Positions 1 through 14,859 are shown, numbered from the stretch's first letter. The stretch is 64,000 bases of DNA from Scleromitrula shiraiana (GCA_028455995.1 JABELC010000014.1:868001-932000); one strand, 5' to 3'. Notes: generated from the letters alone by a model not told the origin. Translations and numbers: made by a program.

Positions 1-972
1 CTACCTAAGGACAAAGACTCCCATCTATCCATCCATTCTATCTTACCTTATTACACTTACCTTATTACACTTACCATTTAAGAAAAAGTCCCTGCGCCGT
101 AAATCTCCTACACCGTACCACGATACCGCTCTCTACGTTTCTTTTTTTGTTAATCCTTCAATATACACACATATATCGAGTACATATATACATATATCCA
201 TGGAATAACTACCCTTACCTTATACCTTAGCTTACTTTAGCTTACTTTACCTCACCTTACCTATTACATATGTACATACATACATATACACATACAGCCG
301 CACACATACATACTCATACTCATACACATACACAGTACCTTACTCATACATATACACATACACATACACATACTCATACAGCCGTACACATAATCTTACT
401 ACTACATAAAATACTCTTCCCCTTTTTTTCCTTTAACCCAATTTTGAAGAAAATTCAACGGGAAATAATAAACGTTGTAAGCTTCAAAAGACAAGACAAG
501 ACAAGAAGAATATTTTATAACAAATATCTTCATATTTTTCTTTTTTTTTTCGAGTAAACAACAGATAATCTATCTGTCTGTATCTCGTAAATGAAATAAA
601 AATATATTAATAACTTATTATTACCTTTTTGAATTTGATTTTCTTGAAGGATTGAAGGATTTATATTAATCTAGAGGAATGGATAGAGAGAGAATAATAA
701 AGGAAGTCATAAATAATAATTTATTTTGATTTGATAGGTAATAGGTAATAGTTGTTAGGTATTAGGTAATAGGTAAAAGAAGCTAGGATCTCTCCCATTT
801 CCCATCTTTGCCCAAAAATACCGATAATTCGAATCCATAATCCATACAAAACTTACACTTACACTTACACTTACACTTATTACACTCATTTATTAAATAT
901 CATTTACACACACTTCCTTTCGAAGTTAAACTTCAAATTCAAAGGATTCATGAAAAATTAAAATAATATATC
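1..972. repeat. Upstream spacer with hexamer/tetramer microsatellites
   Basis: No gene is supported here. The stretch holds low-complexity tracts: an ACATAC/ACATAT-type tract at about 270-395, TAGGTAA-like repeats around 735-775 and a TTACAC hexamer tract at about 849-880. It is the promoter and 5' UTR side of the Rxt3-like gene that starts at 973. The 95-residue reading frame across 270-557 is a translation of the microsatellite and is not a gene. Confidence 0.75.
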
Positions 973-3900
973 ATGGATTCAAGACAACCGCAACATCCTC
1001 ATCCTTTTTCGCGGAATACAAATACTTCTTCACCATATGGTCGTACTCCTTTTCCTCCTAATTCCACTCAACAACCATATCCTCCTTCGTCGCATCCACC
1101 AAATGCTACCCCTTCATATGCGGATCATCAACGAAGAACTTCTGATGGTCCATATTATCCACAAAGGAATTATCCACAAGATGGGGCTCCCATGCCTGGG
1201 CCTGGTCATTCAAGACATCCAAGTACTTCATCAATAGGACATAATACACCTGTAAATCGCGGTATGCCACCACCTTCTTCACCTCAACAACCATCATCGC
1301 AACAACCACCTCATCATAATTATGGTGCTCCACCTCCTAGACCACCTCCTGCTTCACTAGGTCCTCCTTCAGCTTTTCCATCGAATCGAGAATTACCAAC
1401 TTTACCACCAATGGGTAGACCTCCTAGTACGGCTGGTAGCAGCATGTCAATTTCTTCAATGCTTGGAGGTCCAACTCCCGTAACTCGAGAACCAATATCT
1501 GCACAATATACTTCACCAGTTGGCACATCAGCTCCTCCACCTCCTATGTATTCGAGTGCGACTCATGCTTCACCACGCGTTAGTTCTACAGCTCCCGAGT
1601 ATGCGCCTTTTCGAAGACCGCATACCCCTACCGAACATCAACGTCAATTCGAACCTAGAGGTCATCGCGCAAATTCTGCAGGTTCTCCACCTACTGGAGG
1701 GGGTCAATATGGTACACCAGATAGTAGGCGTTTTGGTACTCCACAACAATATGGTCGAGGGCCACCTCAAGGTCAGATGGTACAACCTCAGGATGAAAGA
1801 AGAGAACAAATGCGCATGTCTAGTATGGGTAGTATTCCACCGCGACCGAGTAGTCAGCCAACAGCTTTCAATCCTCCAATTTCACGCGCGCCTGATAGAC
1901 CCCCTGTACATAATGATGTACCGTTTGGTAGAAGGATGGATAATAATGGTCGCGGTATGGAAACTCTTACACGAGGAGAACCTATTTATCGCAGAGCACC
2001 TCCATTTGAGGAAAGAAATGCTCCAGCTTACGAATTTATGGAGAGAGAACGTATTCAATTGGAGAGAGAAAAGGAATCGGTTATGATGAGAGAAAGGGAA
2101 TTACAAGAGAGAGCTCGATCAGTGGCTATGAATGAACAAATGAGACCTGGTATGAATCCAGAATATTCTCATCAATTGCCTCCAAGAAATCCTCAACCTA
2201 CATATAATCGACCACCCGAACCTCGAGAACAACCACCAGCTTGGATGCGCTCTGGATATGATCAACCAAGACCCCCATATGAACCATCTCCATATGATCG
2301 ACCACCGCCACAAGCACCTCATCCAAATGGTTATGATTATCCTAGAACTTCCGCTCCTTTGTATCAACCTCGTCCCGCGTATACGGATATTCATGATCAT
2401 GTTGACCCCCGTGATCGTGATCCACGTGATCCTAGAGATCCCAGGGATCATCGTTTCCCTCCAACATCTCACGCCCCACAACCCCCAGTTTCCGCTCCAG
2501 CTTCTCATTATGAACCACGATATGATGAAAGATTAGATCGTCCACCACCTCATCAACAACATCCGGTGAGACAACAACCACCAACAGAAGCGCAAAAGCG
2601 ATCAATGCAAGCACAACAAATAATGTATGGTCCACCTGAGCCTTATCAATTACATGACTCACCTCAAAGAAGACAAATTGAAGAAGCACCTCCAATGCAA
2701 CAACAACCAAGTCAAAGAAGTTTCTTAGGTGTTCAAGATACTCGAAGAGGTGGTCGTATATCTCCAATTCCTCAAGCAGTTCAAGGTGCACAAGTTCAAC
2801 AACCTGGTCCTGCAGGTGAACCTGGAATTAAGAGTGAATTTGGTAAAATATTCCATGGTATTGGAAGTGGAGTTGGTGCATCTATGAGCATGCCAAGTCC
2901 TGTAGCTGGTTCTTCGGCTGGGTTACCAATTTCAAACTCAGGTAGACGTGAAGATTTTGAAAATCCTTCTGCTCAAAATTCGCCAATTGAAAATGGTGGT
3001 GGTCACATGATTGCTCGGACTTCATCATTAGGTGGTAGGAGGAGAAAACTTAAGGATGAAGATAGAGCCGATGATGAAAGTAGTACTGGAAGACAAACAC
3101 CAACTGGTGGTCGTGGTGCTAAACGTGGTAAAGCTCATAGACACCAGTATGTTTTTTGATTCCCCATACCTTTTTACTTAACTAACATAAAATTTAGTCA
3201 TCATCGTGCTTTAGATCACGTTCCATCACCATCTCAATCATCAACACCATTTAAAAGTATTCCAGGAAATAATGCAAATATTTCTCCACCAAGTGGTGAA
3301 AGATCTGTACCACATCATCACGTTCGAGGACATCACCATCATCATCATGCAACAAAAGCAGCTCAACCAGTCAATACAGTCACTCGACTTCCTAAAGTTA
3401 CGATTCGATCACAAATGGTCCTTGAAGATGTTTCTCATTTCCCTCGTGCACATCTCGGATTCGAATACTATCAATCTAATCTTCAACCTCGTCGATCCGT
3501 AGCACCAAGTCTTTCTTTATCACAATGTGGATTTGCAAGTACAAGTAGAGCACTTCCAAATTTCGAAGGAAGACTCAATTGTACCTATACGATCAAAGTT
3601 CCTCGAGTTCATCTCACACCTTCTAGTAGAGAAGAAATCACTTATCGTAGAGCTGTATGGGGTACCGATGTGTACTCTGACGATTCGGATATCATCGCTT
3701 GTTGTATTCACGCAGGATGGTTTTGTGGAAAATGGCGTAAAGATGTTGATGTGAAATTACTTGGTCTTGACAGATTGGACGAAGGTATTTCGATCGAACC
3801 CGAACTCGATACAATCGCTACCGGTCCGGATGAAATGTTCGTCGATCCTCCTATTAAAGGTCCGATGCCTGTTCCTTCAAATCGAGATCTTCATGTCGAT

Positions 3901-5169
3901 ATTCTTATTCTTCCTGCGCTGGAAAAATATTCTAGTACGACGAGATTTGGTATTAAGAGTCGTGAATGGGGTGGGAAGAATACGACAGCTCATGATGGAC
4001 TTAGTTTTATGATTCTGAGTATTAAATGGGTTGATGGGGTTGATGGGATGGAGGGGTCGGGTAGAGCGGCTAGAAAGAAGATGATTATGAGAAGGTTGAG
4101 AGAGGATGAAGTGGAGAGGGATGAATGGGAAGAGAGGGCTATGAATAGTAATGGGAAGAGAGGTAGTGATGGTCCAAGAATTGTAGAGGAAAGTTTTGAG
4201 AGAGGTGGTGGTCAAGGGGATGTTATGAAGGGTGAGGAAATGAAAGGGTTAGGGACGAAGAGCTGGTGGAAGACGGAAAGTAAGGATAAGGGGAAAGAAC
4301 TTGATATTACTAAGGAAGTTGAGAAAGAAGTCGCGGATTCGATAAAGGATATCGAGATGTCTATGGGTCAACCTGACACACTTTCTCCAAATGAGAATGA
4401 GAATACCACAACTCAACCTGCAGATGATGCTATGGTTATTGACACTCCGGTGGAGATTTCAACTCCGGTTGTGGAATCTCAAGCTTCGTCTGCACTTATT
4501 TCGATCGAACCATCGGTGGAACAAAAAGCGAGAGTGGATTCTACTCAGATGGAATTATTGGTACGAGCATCTAGTTTATCTACAACTATACCTTCGACTC
4601 GGATCGAGCCGATTTCGGAATCTACGACGAAATTACCTATCGCAGCAACAGTCGCAGCAGGGGATGAATCTAGATTCGAAACTCAACCTGAAACGGAAAT
4701 TCAAATCGATGGACAAAATCAAATTTCAATGTTAGATGAGGGATCTATTAAGATGAATGAACTAGAAGCGGAACCGGAATTGAAGTCTATTGTTTCTGAA
4801 TCCGAAACTCAAACACAAGCGAAATCTCAAGCGGAATCTCAAGCTGAAGAAGAAACGACAGCGTCAGGAACAATAACAAACCAAGTATCGGAGACTGGAG
4901 CGCAATTGGAATCACAAATTTATTCACAGTCAGATCTAAAAGCACAATCTAAACAACAACTTGAATCAGAAAAGGTCCAACCAGAAAATCAAGCTATGGT
5001 AGAAACGGGCATTAATGGCGTGGATGTGCATACTGATATGAATACGAATGTGAATACGAATACGAATGTGGGAACTGGTATAAATACCGAGGAAAAGAAA
5101 ACGAAAGATATAATTGTGAAAGGAGAGAGAAAGGAAGGTGGGGAGGGGGAGAGTAGTTCTAAAATCTAA
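973..5169 (+). CDS. Histone deacetylase complex subunit, Rxt3 family
   Basis: Two exons, 973-3146 and 3198-5169, are joined by a 51-nt intron (donor GTATGT, branch CTAAC, acceptor TTTAG); the joined frame stays open and gives about 1381 residues. The first ~700 residues are low-complexity Pro/Gln/Ser/His-rich with a short charged helical stretch. Just after the intron comes a His run, then the conserved domain: LEDVSHFPRAHLGFEYY, the start of a small beta-rich fold, then VWGTDVYSDDSDIIACCIH and GWFCGKWRKDVDV. The VYSDDSD block is the hallmark of Rxt3, a subunit of the large Rpd3 deacetylase complex, so a nuclear role in repression is expected. The C-terminal 350 residues are acidic, Glu/Gln/Thr-rich and probably disordered. 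It is much longer than yeast Rxt3 (about 300 residues), as usual for filamentous fungi. The start is the first ATG of the open frame. Confidence 0.85.
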
Positions 5170-5879
5170 AAATGGAAGAGAACCTTTCAAAGGGGAGATT
5201 TCAATTTCAAGTTCAATTTCGAGTTGGAGGAAATAGACGCGGATGATTTGAGTTTGGGTTGGGGATAGTAGTGAGGATGGTAGGAAGGATGGTGATGGGG
5301 ATGGTGATGGGGGTGAATAGATAATTGATGATTGGTTGTGGATACTTGGATTGAGCTTGATGGTTTGGTTGGGTTTGGTGATGGTTTGGTGATGATCTGA
5401 GTTGAGAGGAAGGAAGGGATGAAGGAAGGGAGGAAGGAAGGAAAGAAAGAGATGAGATGAGATGAGATGTGATGAGATAATGGAATAGAATATCACTTTA
5501 CTTGACTTGACTTTACTTGACTTCATTTGATTTACTTGATATGATTTATATTTATATTTATGCCAGTGACATGACATGACATGACATGACATGACATGAT
5601 ATAATATGATACAAGTAAGTGAATGAGTAAATCCGAGTCCAAATCCAAATCCAAATCCAAATCCAAATCCAAATCCAAATCCAAATCCAAATCATTCCGT
5701 GATAGAAAGAAAGTTTTGATATTTTTAATATTTTTGGATCTTTTATTATATTAGTATTTAATTAATAAGTTAATAAGTTAATAAATTAATTATTTTCAAG
5801 TAAGTTGAAGTTAATAAAAAAATAGATAGATAAATCTAATAACTTGAATTTGAGGTTGAGGTTGAGGTTGAGGTTGAAG
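5170..5879. repeat. 3' spacer with penta- and hexanucleotide microsatellites
   Basis: Gene-free. It contains GGAAGGAA/GATGAGAT purine tracts (5400-5475), a GACAT pentamer tract (about 5568-5599), eight exact AAATCC hexamers (5641-5688) and a GAGGTT hexamer tract (about 5850-5875). The 208-residue minus-strand frame at 4966-5592 is a shadow of the gene tail plus these tracts. Confidence 0.8.
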
Positions 5880-6235
5880 TTGAATTAGTAGTAGTAGTAT
5901 ATAAAAACGTATTATCATACTAGTAATAACTTCAAGTTGAATATATAAGTTATACTAGTAGTAGTATATAATAATAATAATAAATAATAATTATATATAT
6001 TACTATATACTAATATACTAATATCTTAATTTGTATTTCTAGCTTTCAAGTTTCAAGTTTGATCACAATTTTAGTTTCAATCTCCATCTCCATCTTTATC
6101 TCTATCTCCATCTTCATCTTCATCTTCATCTCTATTTTATCCTATTCCATTTCATTCCTTTTCACAAAGATAACTGAATACTAAATACCGCCACTAGACA
6201 CCGCCACTAAATACCGCCATTAAATACTGCCACTA
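5880..6235 (+). repeat. Left copy of a direct repeat flanking the AT-rich island
   Basis: The segment runs from ACTAGTAGTAGTATA through a pyrimidine-rich ATCTCC/ATCTTC tract to ACCGCCACTA directly before the island. The same order of motifs recurs at about 19570-20035: CTAGTAGTAGTATA, CTAATATACTAATAT, GTTTCAA..TTTGAT, a TTTATC tract, AAAGATAA.TGAATA, then GCCACTA. The left copy keeps its C residues, the right copy has many C-to-T changes. Confidence 0.7.
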
Positions 6236-6675
6236 CTCGGTTAAATTAAAATTGAAGCTCGCGCCAATTGCCGAAAACCTTCAAAATCGACGATTTTGTA
6301 TAAATCACCTCTTACGCCAATATCAATAAATCGATCATTTATTTATAAAATTATTTAAGATATTAAATATAGATTATTTTTATATTAAAATATCTACTAT
6401 TAAAATTTAAAGATTAAATAATAATTTAAAAATTTATAATATTTATTTAAATATAAAATAAAAATTATATAAAAATACTATAATTTTAAATTAATTTAAA
6501 TTAAGCAAATTATTATATTAGAAAATAATAAAAATATATATAAATATATAAAAAAAAAACTTTTATTTAATATAAATATTATATATTAAAATATAATATA
6601 GAAGTCTTGAAAAGTCGAAGTTTTAAAGGTATTTTTAACTCTTTAAAATTTTTAAAAATCTTAATAATTCATTTA

Positions 6676-6835
6676 TATTGAGATATAGATCATAAGGTAG
6701 CATGTAATAAGTATATGACTATAGTCGTATATATATACAACTTAATAATTTATACTATAAATAAATCAATAATAAAAATATATAATATAAATTATAGTAT
6801 TATAAATTGTATAATTTAATTAAAATAAAATCATA
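6676..6835. repeat. Left LTR of outer LTR element
   Basis: Shares with 18573-18732 the blocks ATATACAA.TT.ATAATTTATAC.ATA.ATAAATCAATAA and AAAAATATATAATATAAA in the same orientation. It is more T/A-shifted than the right copy. Confidence 0.75.
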
Positions 6836-9599
6836 TTAATTAATATTATATAGATTAAATATTATAAACATTAAAACAATATTGTAATAATAAAAATATT
6901 TTTGAAAAAATTAAAATTAAATTTGAAATATCAATAAAGCATTTTAATTAAAAACAATATATAATATTAAGATAAAATATATAGGTATTAAGACGATATT
7001 ATAAACTTTTACGTTTATTATATACGCCTTTAGCCTGGTTTTTTTAATTTAATTTCTTAATATTTTAAATATTTTAATTCTTATTTTTTTAAGACATTTT
7101 TTAATGATTTCTATAATATTCTTAAAAACTTTAACAATGATGAGATCTTTTTTATTATTTTTTTTTATTTCTTTTTTTTCTTTTTTTTTATATATTTATT
7201 ATTTTTGGATTTATGGAAATTATATTGAAAATTTTAATTTTTATTTAAAAATATTATTATCTTTAAATTAATAAAATTTATAAGAATTTAGAAATATCCT
7301 TTAAAAATAAATAAACTTTTATTATTTTATAGTAATTCATTTTTTTCTTCTTTTTCTTTTTTCTTTTTTAACTCTCTTCTTGTATAATAATAAAGAATTT
7401 ATTTTCTTTGTTAAAATATGATATCTTTCCTTAATTATTTGTATAAATATCCTTATTTAATTTTTCTTTTTGAGTCAATATAATAAAAAAAAACCCTTTT
7501 TCTCTAAATTATTTTTTTTTAAATCAAGATTTTAAAAAATATAATAAATTTTATAAATTATTTAAAGATGAATTTAATTTTAAAAATAATTTTAATAATA
7601 AAATTTTTTTATTATATATTTAATTTAAAATTTTAAAATATATCTATTATTATATTTTTAATAATAATATTTTATAAATATTCAAAAATGATTTTATAAA
7701 CTAAATTTTAAAATATTTTATTATAATTTAGAAAAAAAAACTTTTTTATTTTATAATTCTTTAAGTGATTTTTATAAAAATTTAGTATTAATATTTTTAT
7801 TAACTTTGATATTAATATTAGTTTGATTTTTATATTTATTTTTAAAATCTTACTTAAATAGACTCTAAAAGCGATAAAAACAATAATTCGCGATATATAA
7901 TTCAATATATAATCAAACATCTTTATCAAAATAATTAAAAAACTTAATAATTTAAAAAAGAAAAATAAAAAAAACTTTATTATTAATTTTATTAAAAATT
8001 ATAAAAAAAAAAAAAAAAATTAAAGATAAAAATAAAAAGAGTAAGAAAAATAAATAAAAAAAATAAATGATATTTAAAAAATTATTTAATTTTAAAAAAC
8101 TTAATCTCAAATTAATATTTATTAAAAAAAAAGATAATAATAATAATAATTTCGATTTTGATTTCGATTCTGATTTTAAAAACAATTTTTTCGATTATTT
8201 AAATTTTAAAGATTTTAAGATTGATCTTATTTTATTTAATATTAATAAATAGTTTAAAAATTTTATAAAATAATATATATTAAATAATAATAAATATAAT
8301 AATTAAATAGATAATATTGAATACAAATTAATTATTTATAAAGATAAGTACAAATAAATTGATTTATTTAAATAATATTAATATTTCAATATTTTATTTA
8401 TATTATATAAAAATATTTAAAAATATTATTATAATATTATTAAATATAAAAATTCAAATATTAATTAAAAAATAATTATTAAAAAATTTTAAAAAATATT
8501 TAAAAATAAAAAATAAAAGTATAATATATATAATAATTAATCTAAAATCATTTTTTACATTATTATTATAAATAATTTATTAAAATTAATTAGATAATTA
8601 TATAAAATTCTATTTAATAAAATATATATTATAAAGTTTAGATTATTACTAAAAATATATAGTAATTTCATTTATATAATAAAACTTTTTATAATTTATT
8701 AAGATTACTTTATATATTTTTAAAAATATTTAGATTTATTTAAAATATTTATTATTATAATTATAAAAATCTATATATTTATTATAATATAAAAAAATAT
8801 AAAAAATAAATTTAAAAACGAATCATTTTTCAAAAAAAAAAAATAATAATATAATCGAATAAAACTTTAATAATTGACAATTTTAAAGAAATAACTAAAA
8901 TAATAATAATTTATGATTTTAAAATAAAAATATATATTTTAATAATCGAATTTTTCAATTCAATAATAATTATTATAATCAAAAATAAAAAATATATTAT
9001 ATTTATAAAAAAAAAAATATTAATTAATTAAATATATTTTTAAAAAATAAATTATAATAAAAAAAAAAATTCAATTAAAAAATAAAATCAAAATTTAATT
9101 TTAATAATATATAAAGTTTTAATAAAAATTATAATCAATATATTTAAAACAAATATAATAATAATAATGATTTTATTTATATAATTAAAAAAATCAAAAT
9201 ATTTTAATTAAAATTATATTTTAATAATAATAATAATAATAACGATATTAAAGTATTTATTATTTTATATAATTTTTATATTATTATAAATAATAATTAT
9301 AATAATATTATTATAAAATTTAATAATCTAATTATTTTATATATTTATATTAACAAAATTGATCAAAAATTTAGAATCTATTTATAAATTAAATATTATA
9401 ATGAATATAAATTTATTAATATAATAATTGATTTTAATATTATAAAATAATTAATTATTAATTATAAATAGTTTTTAATATTATAAAAATTTATTTAAAT
9501 CGATATAAAGATTTTAGATTCAATTATAAACTTTAGATTTGATTTTGGTGATATTTTCTTTATTAAAATTATTTTAATTATTAATTTAATTAGTATAAT

Positions 9600-9765
9600 T
9601 ATAAAAGGTCAGATATGAAGAAGAGCATTATGGGTTGATATATCATTATATTGTTAACTGATTAGCTAAAGTCTTGATCCTATAAAGGGATATATATCAA
9701 TCATCGATTATATAATTATATTAATCTCAATGTAGAATAATCTTTATTTGGCAACCATTTTAATA
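9600..9765 (-). repeat. 3' LTR of the copia element
   Basis: 166 bp, same length as the other LTR. It starts TATAAAAGG (TG altered to TA) and ends TTTTAATA where the partner ends TTCTAACA, showing transition-type divergence. It retains somewhat more G than the other copy in its first third. Confidence 0.85.
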
Positions 9766-10799
9766 CATTTTTTTATTGATATGTTAATTATCTATATTAT
9801 TTTGATTATTTTTTGTTTTATATTATATATATATAATTATTTTATTATATTTTGCAATTTAAATATCTTTATATAAAGTATTTCAATAAAATATTAATAT
9901 TTAATTAATATTAATAATTTAGTTAAATTATTTATTATTATTTCTTTAATTAGGATAAACTATAGATTGATATATTTTTGTATAATCTATTTTTAAATAA
10001 AATAGTATTTTATAGTTATATATTTTGTATATTGGTGGATTTTTAGATTTTTTATTAGTGTTAAACTTTTTTAATTATTATTGTAAAGTATAATATATGT
10101 AGTATTATTATTATTATATTTAATTTTAGTTAAAAATTATTATATTTATAAAGCTTTTATTAATATTTTAATTAGATTATAATATTTTGATTTGATTAAA
10201 GAAAATGCAATAATAGTTTGTTTTTTAGATTGTATTAAGATAATGTTTTTATATATAAAGTAAATATATTTAGAAATGCTTTTTTTAATTATAATATTAT
10301 TAATATAATTTGAATCATTATAATTTTTAATATATTCATTAACTATTCTATTATAAATTATAATATAGTTAATTATTTTAAATATGTATTAATAAATTTT
10401 ATTATAAACCAATATATAAACAATTATTAAATTAATTAAAAATCTGTATAGAATTCCGATTGTAAATAAAATATTGACTCGAGTATAAAGAAATCTAAGT
10501 GATTTTATTTTTGATTGATATTTAATGATAAATTTTAATATTATTATTTTAATATTTAATATTATTAGATTTATGATTTTTAATATTATTGATATAGATT
10601 TTGATTTATAATTATCAAAATCGAACTTTTTTAATATTTTTTATATATAAATGTTTTAATATAAAATGATAGTCTTTTTTTTTTTGTTTTTGATAATTTT
10701 AATGTTTAAAAAGTAAATAATAGATCCAAGATCTTTTATTTTAAATACTTTTATTAAACTTTGTTTGATTTGATTAATCAGTTATTGTTTACTGATTAC

Positions 10800-10965
10800 A
10801 AAAAAATCATTAATATAAATGTATATAATAATTTTTATAATAAAGTTATAATATATATAATTATTAATATCAAAAAGTTTAAATTCTATATTAATAAATT
10901 TAATATATAATATATTTTATTATAATTATAGAGATTGTTTTAATCTATATAAAGCCTTTAATAAT
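10800..10965 (-). pseudogene. Reverse transcriptase remnant of copia pol
   Basis: Minus-strand translation near 10960-10925 reads L-K-A-L-Y-R-L-K-Q-S-L-stop-L-stop, which matches the copia signature KALYGLKQSPRLW with Pro, Arg and Trp codons turned into Leu or stop by C-to-T/G-to-A changes. About 145 nt further (10830-10803) comes IYIYINDFF, matching the catalytic YVDD box with one Asp codon changed to Asn. The spacing between the two motifs is what copia RT domains show. Clearly non-functional. Confidence 0.85.
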
Positions 10966-13900
10966 ATATATATCTATAAAATATTATTATTGATAAAATT
11001 GAATATAACTTTATTTTTAGTTTAATATAATAATAATTTAATAAAAATAAATTTATTAAATTCATTATTTAAAAATATTATAATAGTATTTATTTGCTTA
11101 ATTTCGAAATTATTTTTTTATTATTAATGTTATAAAAGTTTTTTATACAATTGCTTTATATATCTTTATATATGTTTAATTATAATCTTTTCTATATTTT
11201 TATTTATATTTTTAAATAATCTAATAAACTTTATATTTAATAATTTTTTTTTCTTTATTATATTTTTATTTAAAAATAAATTTATTTTATAAAATTTTGT
11301 ATTTATTAATAATATTAAATATTTCAGATTTTTTAATTAATCTAAATATTTTATTATTATATATTAATTTATATTTTGATTTAATAATTTTAATTTAATA
11401 TTCTTTTTTTAGGTTTGTTAATGCTTTTTTTAAAGTTTTAGGGTTATCATTATTATTATAATATATTATATTGAATATAATAAGTATTATTTATATATTA
11501 TATAAAAATCAAGTAACTTTATTAATATTGATTAATAATATTTTTTTTTTGTTCTTTAAGCTTACTAATTAACTTTATTTTTTTTTAAATTTGAATAAAA
11601 CAAAAAATAAAGCTTTATCGATAATATCGATATCATTATCATCATCAAATATTTAATCAAATAATTCTTTATCTTTAATTCTTATATATTTATTTATATT
11701 AAATAACTTTTTTAATATATTAATAATAAATTTATTAAATTATATATATTAAAAACTATTTATTAATTTTAAAATATTATTATTATTATTCTTTTTGTTT
11801 TAAAAATCAATAATAATATTGTTATTTAGTTTAATAATTAGATTTTTTTTAACGAATCAAATATTTAAAATTTGTACGATTTTTTTTTTAACTTGTATTA
11901 GAATATATATACAATATATATAATTATTCTCAAAATCTATTAAAATATCAATTTTAGTATATAAAATAAATTTTTAATTAAAAACGCGCTTTTTTTTTAG
12001 AATATATATATATGTTTTATAGTCTAGTATATATAAATATATAATCAAAAATTTATTATTATAGTCTAGATTGATTTGATCTATAAATATTTTATATAGA
12101 ATTATTTTTTTAATTGAAATAATTATAGTTTAATTTATAATATAAATTATATTTTGATATATTTTTAATTAAAATATTAAAGGTATTTTTTTATTAATTA
12201 TGATTATTTATATTTTTTTAAATAAAATGTGAATTAATTATTTTGAAATTTTGTTTTGATTTAGGGTATATAATATAGTAAATTTAATTATTAAATCAAT
12301 GTTTTTAATGAGTTTATCTAGATTATTTATATTATATTTTTTATCTTTATCTAGTCTTTATTTTATAGATTTCTAATTGTATTAGAGTTTAAATTGCTTT
12401 GTAATAATTTATAAAGTTAATTTAGCGTTTTTTTTATATTTATAAGTATAGATTTATTTAAATTGAGATGTTTTATTAATAATAATAATAATATATTAAT
12501 ATTTATTAATACTAATTAGATTGATTTTAATAATATCGATATATAAAAGTTTAAAGATTTTGATTAATTTTGAATTGATCATCTTTTATAATATTTAGTA
12601 TAATTTTGATAATTCATATATTTTATAAATCTTTTTTTTATTTTTAAAATATTCTATTAAATTTTTGATAAATAATTCTTTTATTATTTTTTAAATTATC
12701 TTGATATTTTTTTTGAAAAAATACTTAAATCGTTTATACTAAATATTTATATTAATATGTTTTTTATAAATATTGATATTTGAAAATAATATTAGAAATA
12801 TTGAATAAATTATTATTTTGTTTTATAATTTAATAATAATATATATATTTAAATTCATTTAAAAATAAACAATTTTTTTATTATTTTATATATAATTATA
12901 TTATATATATTTATTATTTTTTTATTATATCATATTTAAAAACAACTTCAATAATAATTCATTAAAATATAAAATATTTTAATATAAAAAAAGCATTTTG
13001 AATTTATTCTTTATAAAGCATTTTAATGCGATTTTGCTTATTCTTATAAAATAAATTATTTTATTTATTGATAATAATCCAAATTTCTTCGATTTATATA
13101 ATATAAACTTCTAAAATATAATGAATTTTAATATATTTTATATATAATAATATAAAATATTAATATTATAGATTTAGATATATTTATATTAAATATTCAT
13201 AATAATATTTAAAGTTGATTTATTGTTAAATAAGTTATATAAAAAATTTTTAATCATTATAAATAATATTATCATTATTATTCTAAAATTTTTATAATTA
13301 TTAAATTTCTTTTTATTATTTAAATTTGAAGTTTTATTATTAGATTTATTGTCTAATATTTTATTTTTAATTTTAATCTAAATCTTTTATTTAATATCAT
13401 TTTTATTCTTTTATTTCTTTTTCATATTAGCATTTTTTAAATTGTTTAAACATATATTAAAGTTGTAAAATCAAGCTAGATTAAAACTAAAATTACTGCA
13501 ATAAATATATAAATTAGATTTATTAAAGTAATTAAAATTGTTTTATTTAGGTATAGCTTTTTTTTTTTATAAAACTTCTTAATTTTTATTATTAAAAAAT
13601 ATTATTTTATTTTCTAAATTTTCGATTTATTAAACTTTATTGATAAAATTGATTATAAAATCTTTTATTATATTAAACTTATTTATTTTTAGATTTCAAA
13701 TAATAAAGCATTATCATTTTACTCAAATAAAAAACTTTTTATTTATCATTATAATAAATTATATATATTGAATTATTATATTTAATATTAATTTTATTTT
13801 AATAAATTTTATAAATAATTAACAAATTATAATAATTATTTTTTGAATATTTTTAAAATTATTTATATTTATTTAATTATATTTAATCAATTTATTATAA

Positions 13901-14859
13901 TTAAAAATATAATCTTTACCCCTATATTGATATTTAAGAACTTTAATCATTTTTTAAATTATTTTTTTATTTTTAATTAATCTTACCAAACCAATATAAA
14001 AAAATTAATAAATAATAATATATATTTTTATATTTTTTTTATTTTATTTTTTTTAAATCTTAATTTCTATTTTAATTATAAATACCATAAAATCAATATT
14101 TTTTAATATTATTACTCTTTCCTTAATAATTTTCTTTAATTCGTTTATATTAGTAATATTCTTGATATTTTTGATTTAATATAAATAATTTTCTTTTTTT
14201 TTAAAATATTATTTTGAATTTATCTATAAAATAGATAATAATAAATTTGATTTTGCTATTGAATTGATTAAATTTATTAATAAAAATAAAAATAATAGTT
14301 TTAATAATTATTATAATAACAATTGATAAAAAAAAATTAAAAAAAATAATGATTTATCAAATATTATTATGATTTTTTATTGAATTATATAATTAATCTT
14401 CTATATTATCTTATTAACTTTATAATATTAAAATGATTTTTTGAATAAAAAAATTAAACCAATTTTTATACTTTATACAAAATCATTAATTATAATTTTT
14501 TTTTAATAATATTCAATATTTTATTAAATAAATATTAAAAATATAAATTAATAAAATTATTAATATATTTTAATCTTAATATAAATTCTTAAAGATTTAT
14601 TATTATTAATCTATATTTTTATTAATTTATATTGAAAATTAATAAACTTTTATTTAATTTAAAGTTTTTGCTTAATTTAACATTATTAAATATTTTATAA
14701 ACCTTTATTACTATAATATTTACTTGATCTTTAATAATTCATTTCAATTTTTTTTTAATAATATTCTTTATAAAAAACTTGAATTAAAAATAGTAAATAA
14801 GCTTTTTTAAATAAATTAAACATAATTAATAACCTTTAAATACTTTTAAACTTATAATC

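Noticed and set aside
7708..8252. Three reading frames of 61-77 residues in the AT-rich island
   Set aside because: They consist of Ile/Lys/Asn/Phe/Leu runs expected from near-pure A/T DNA and show no domain.
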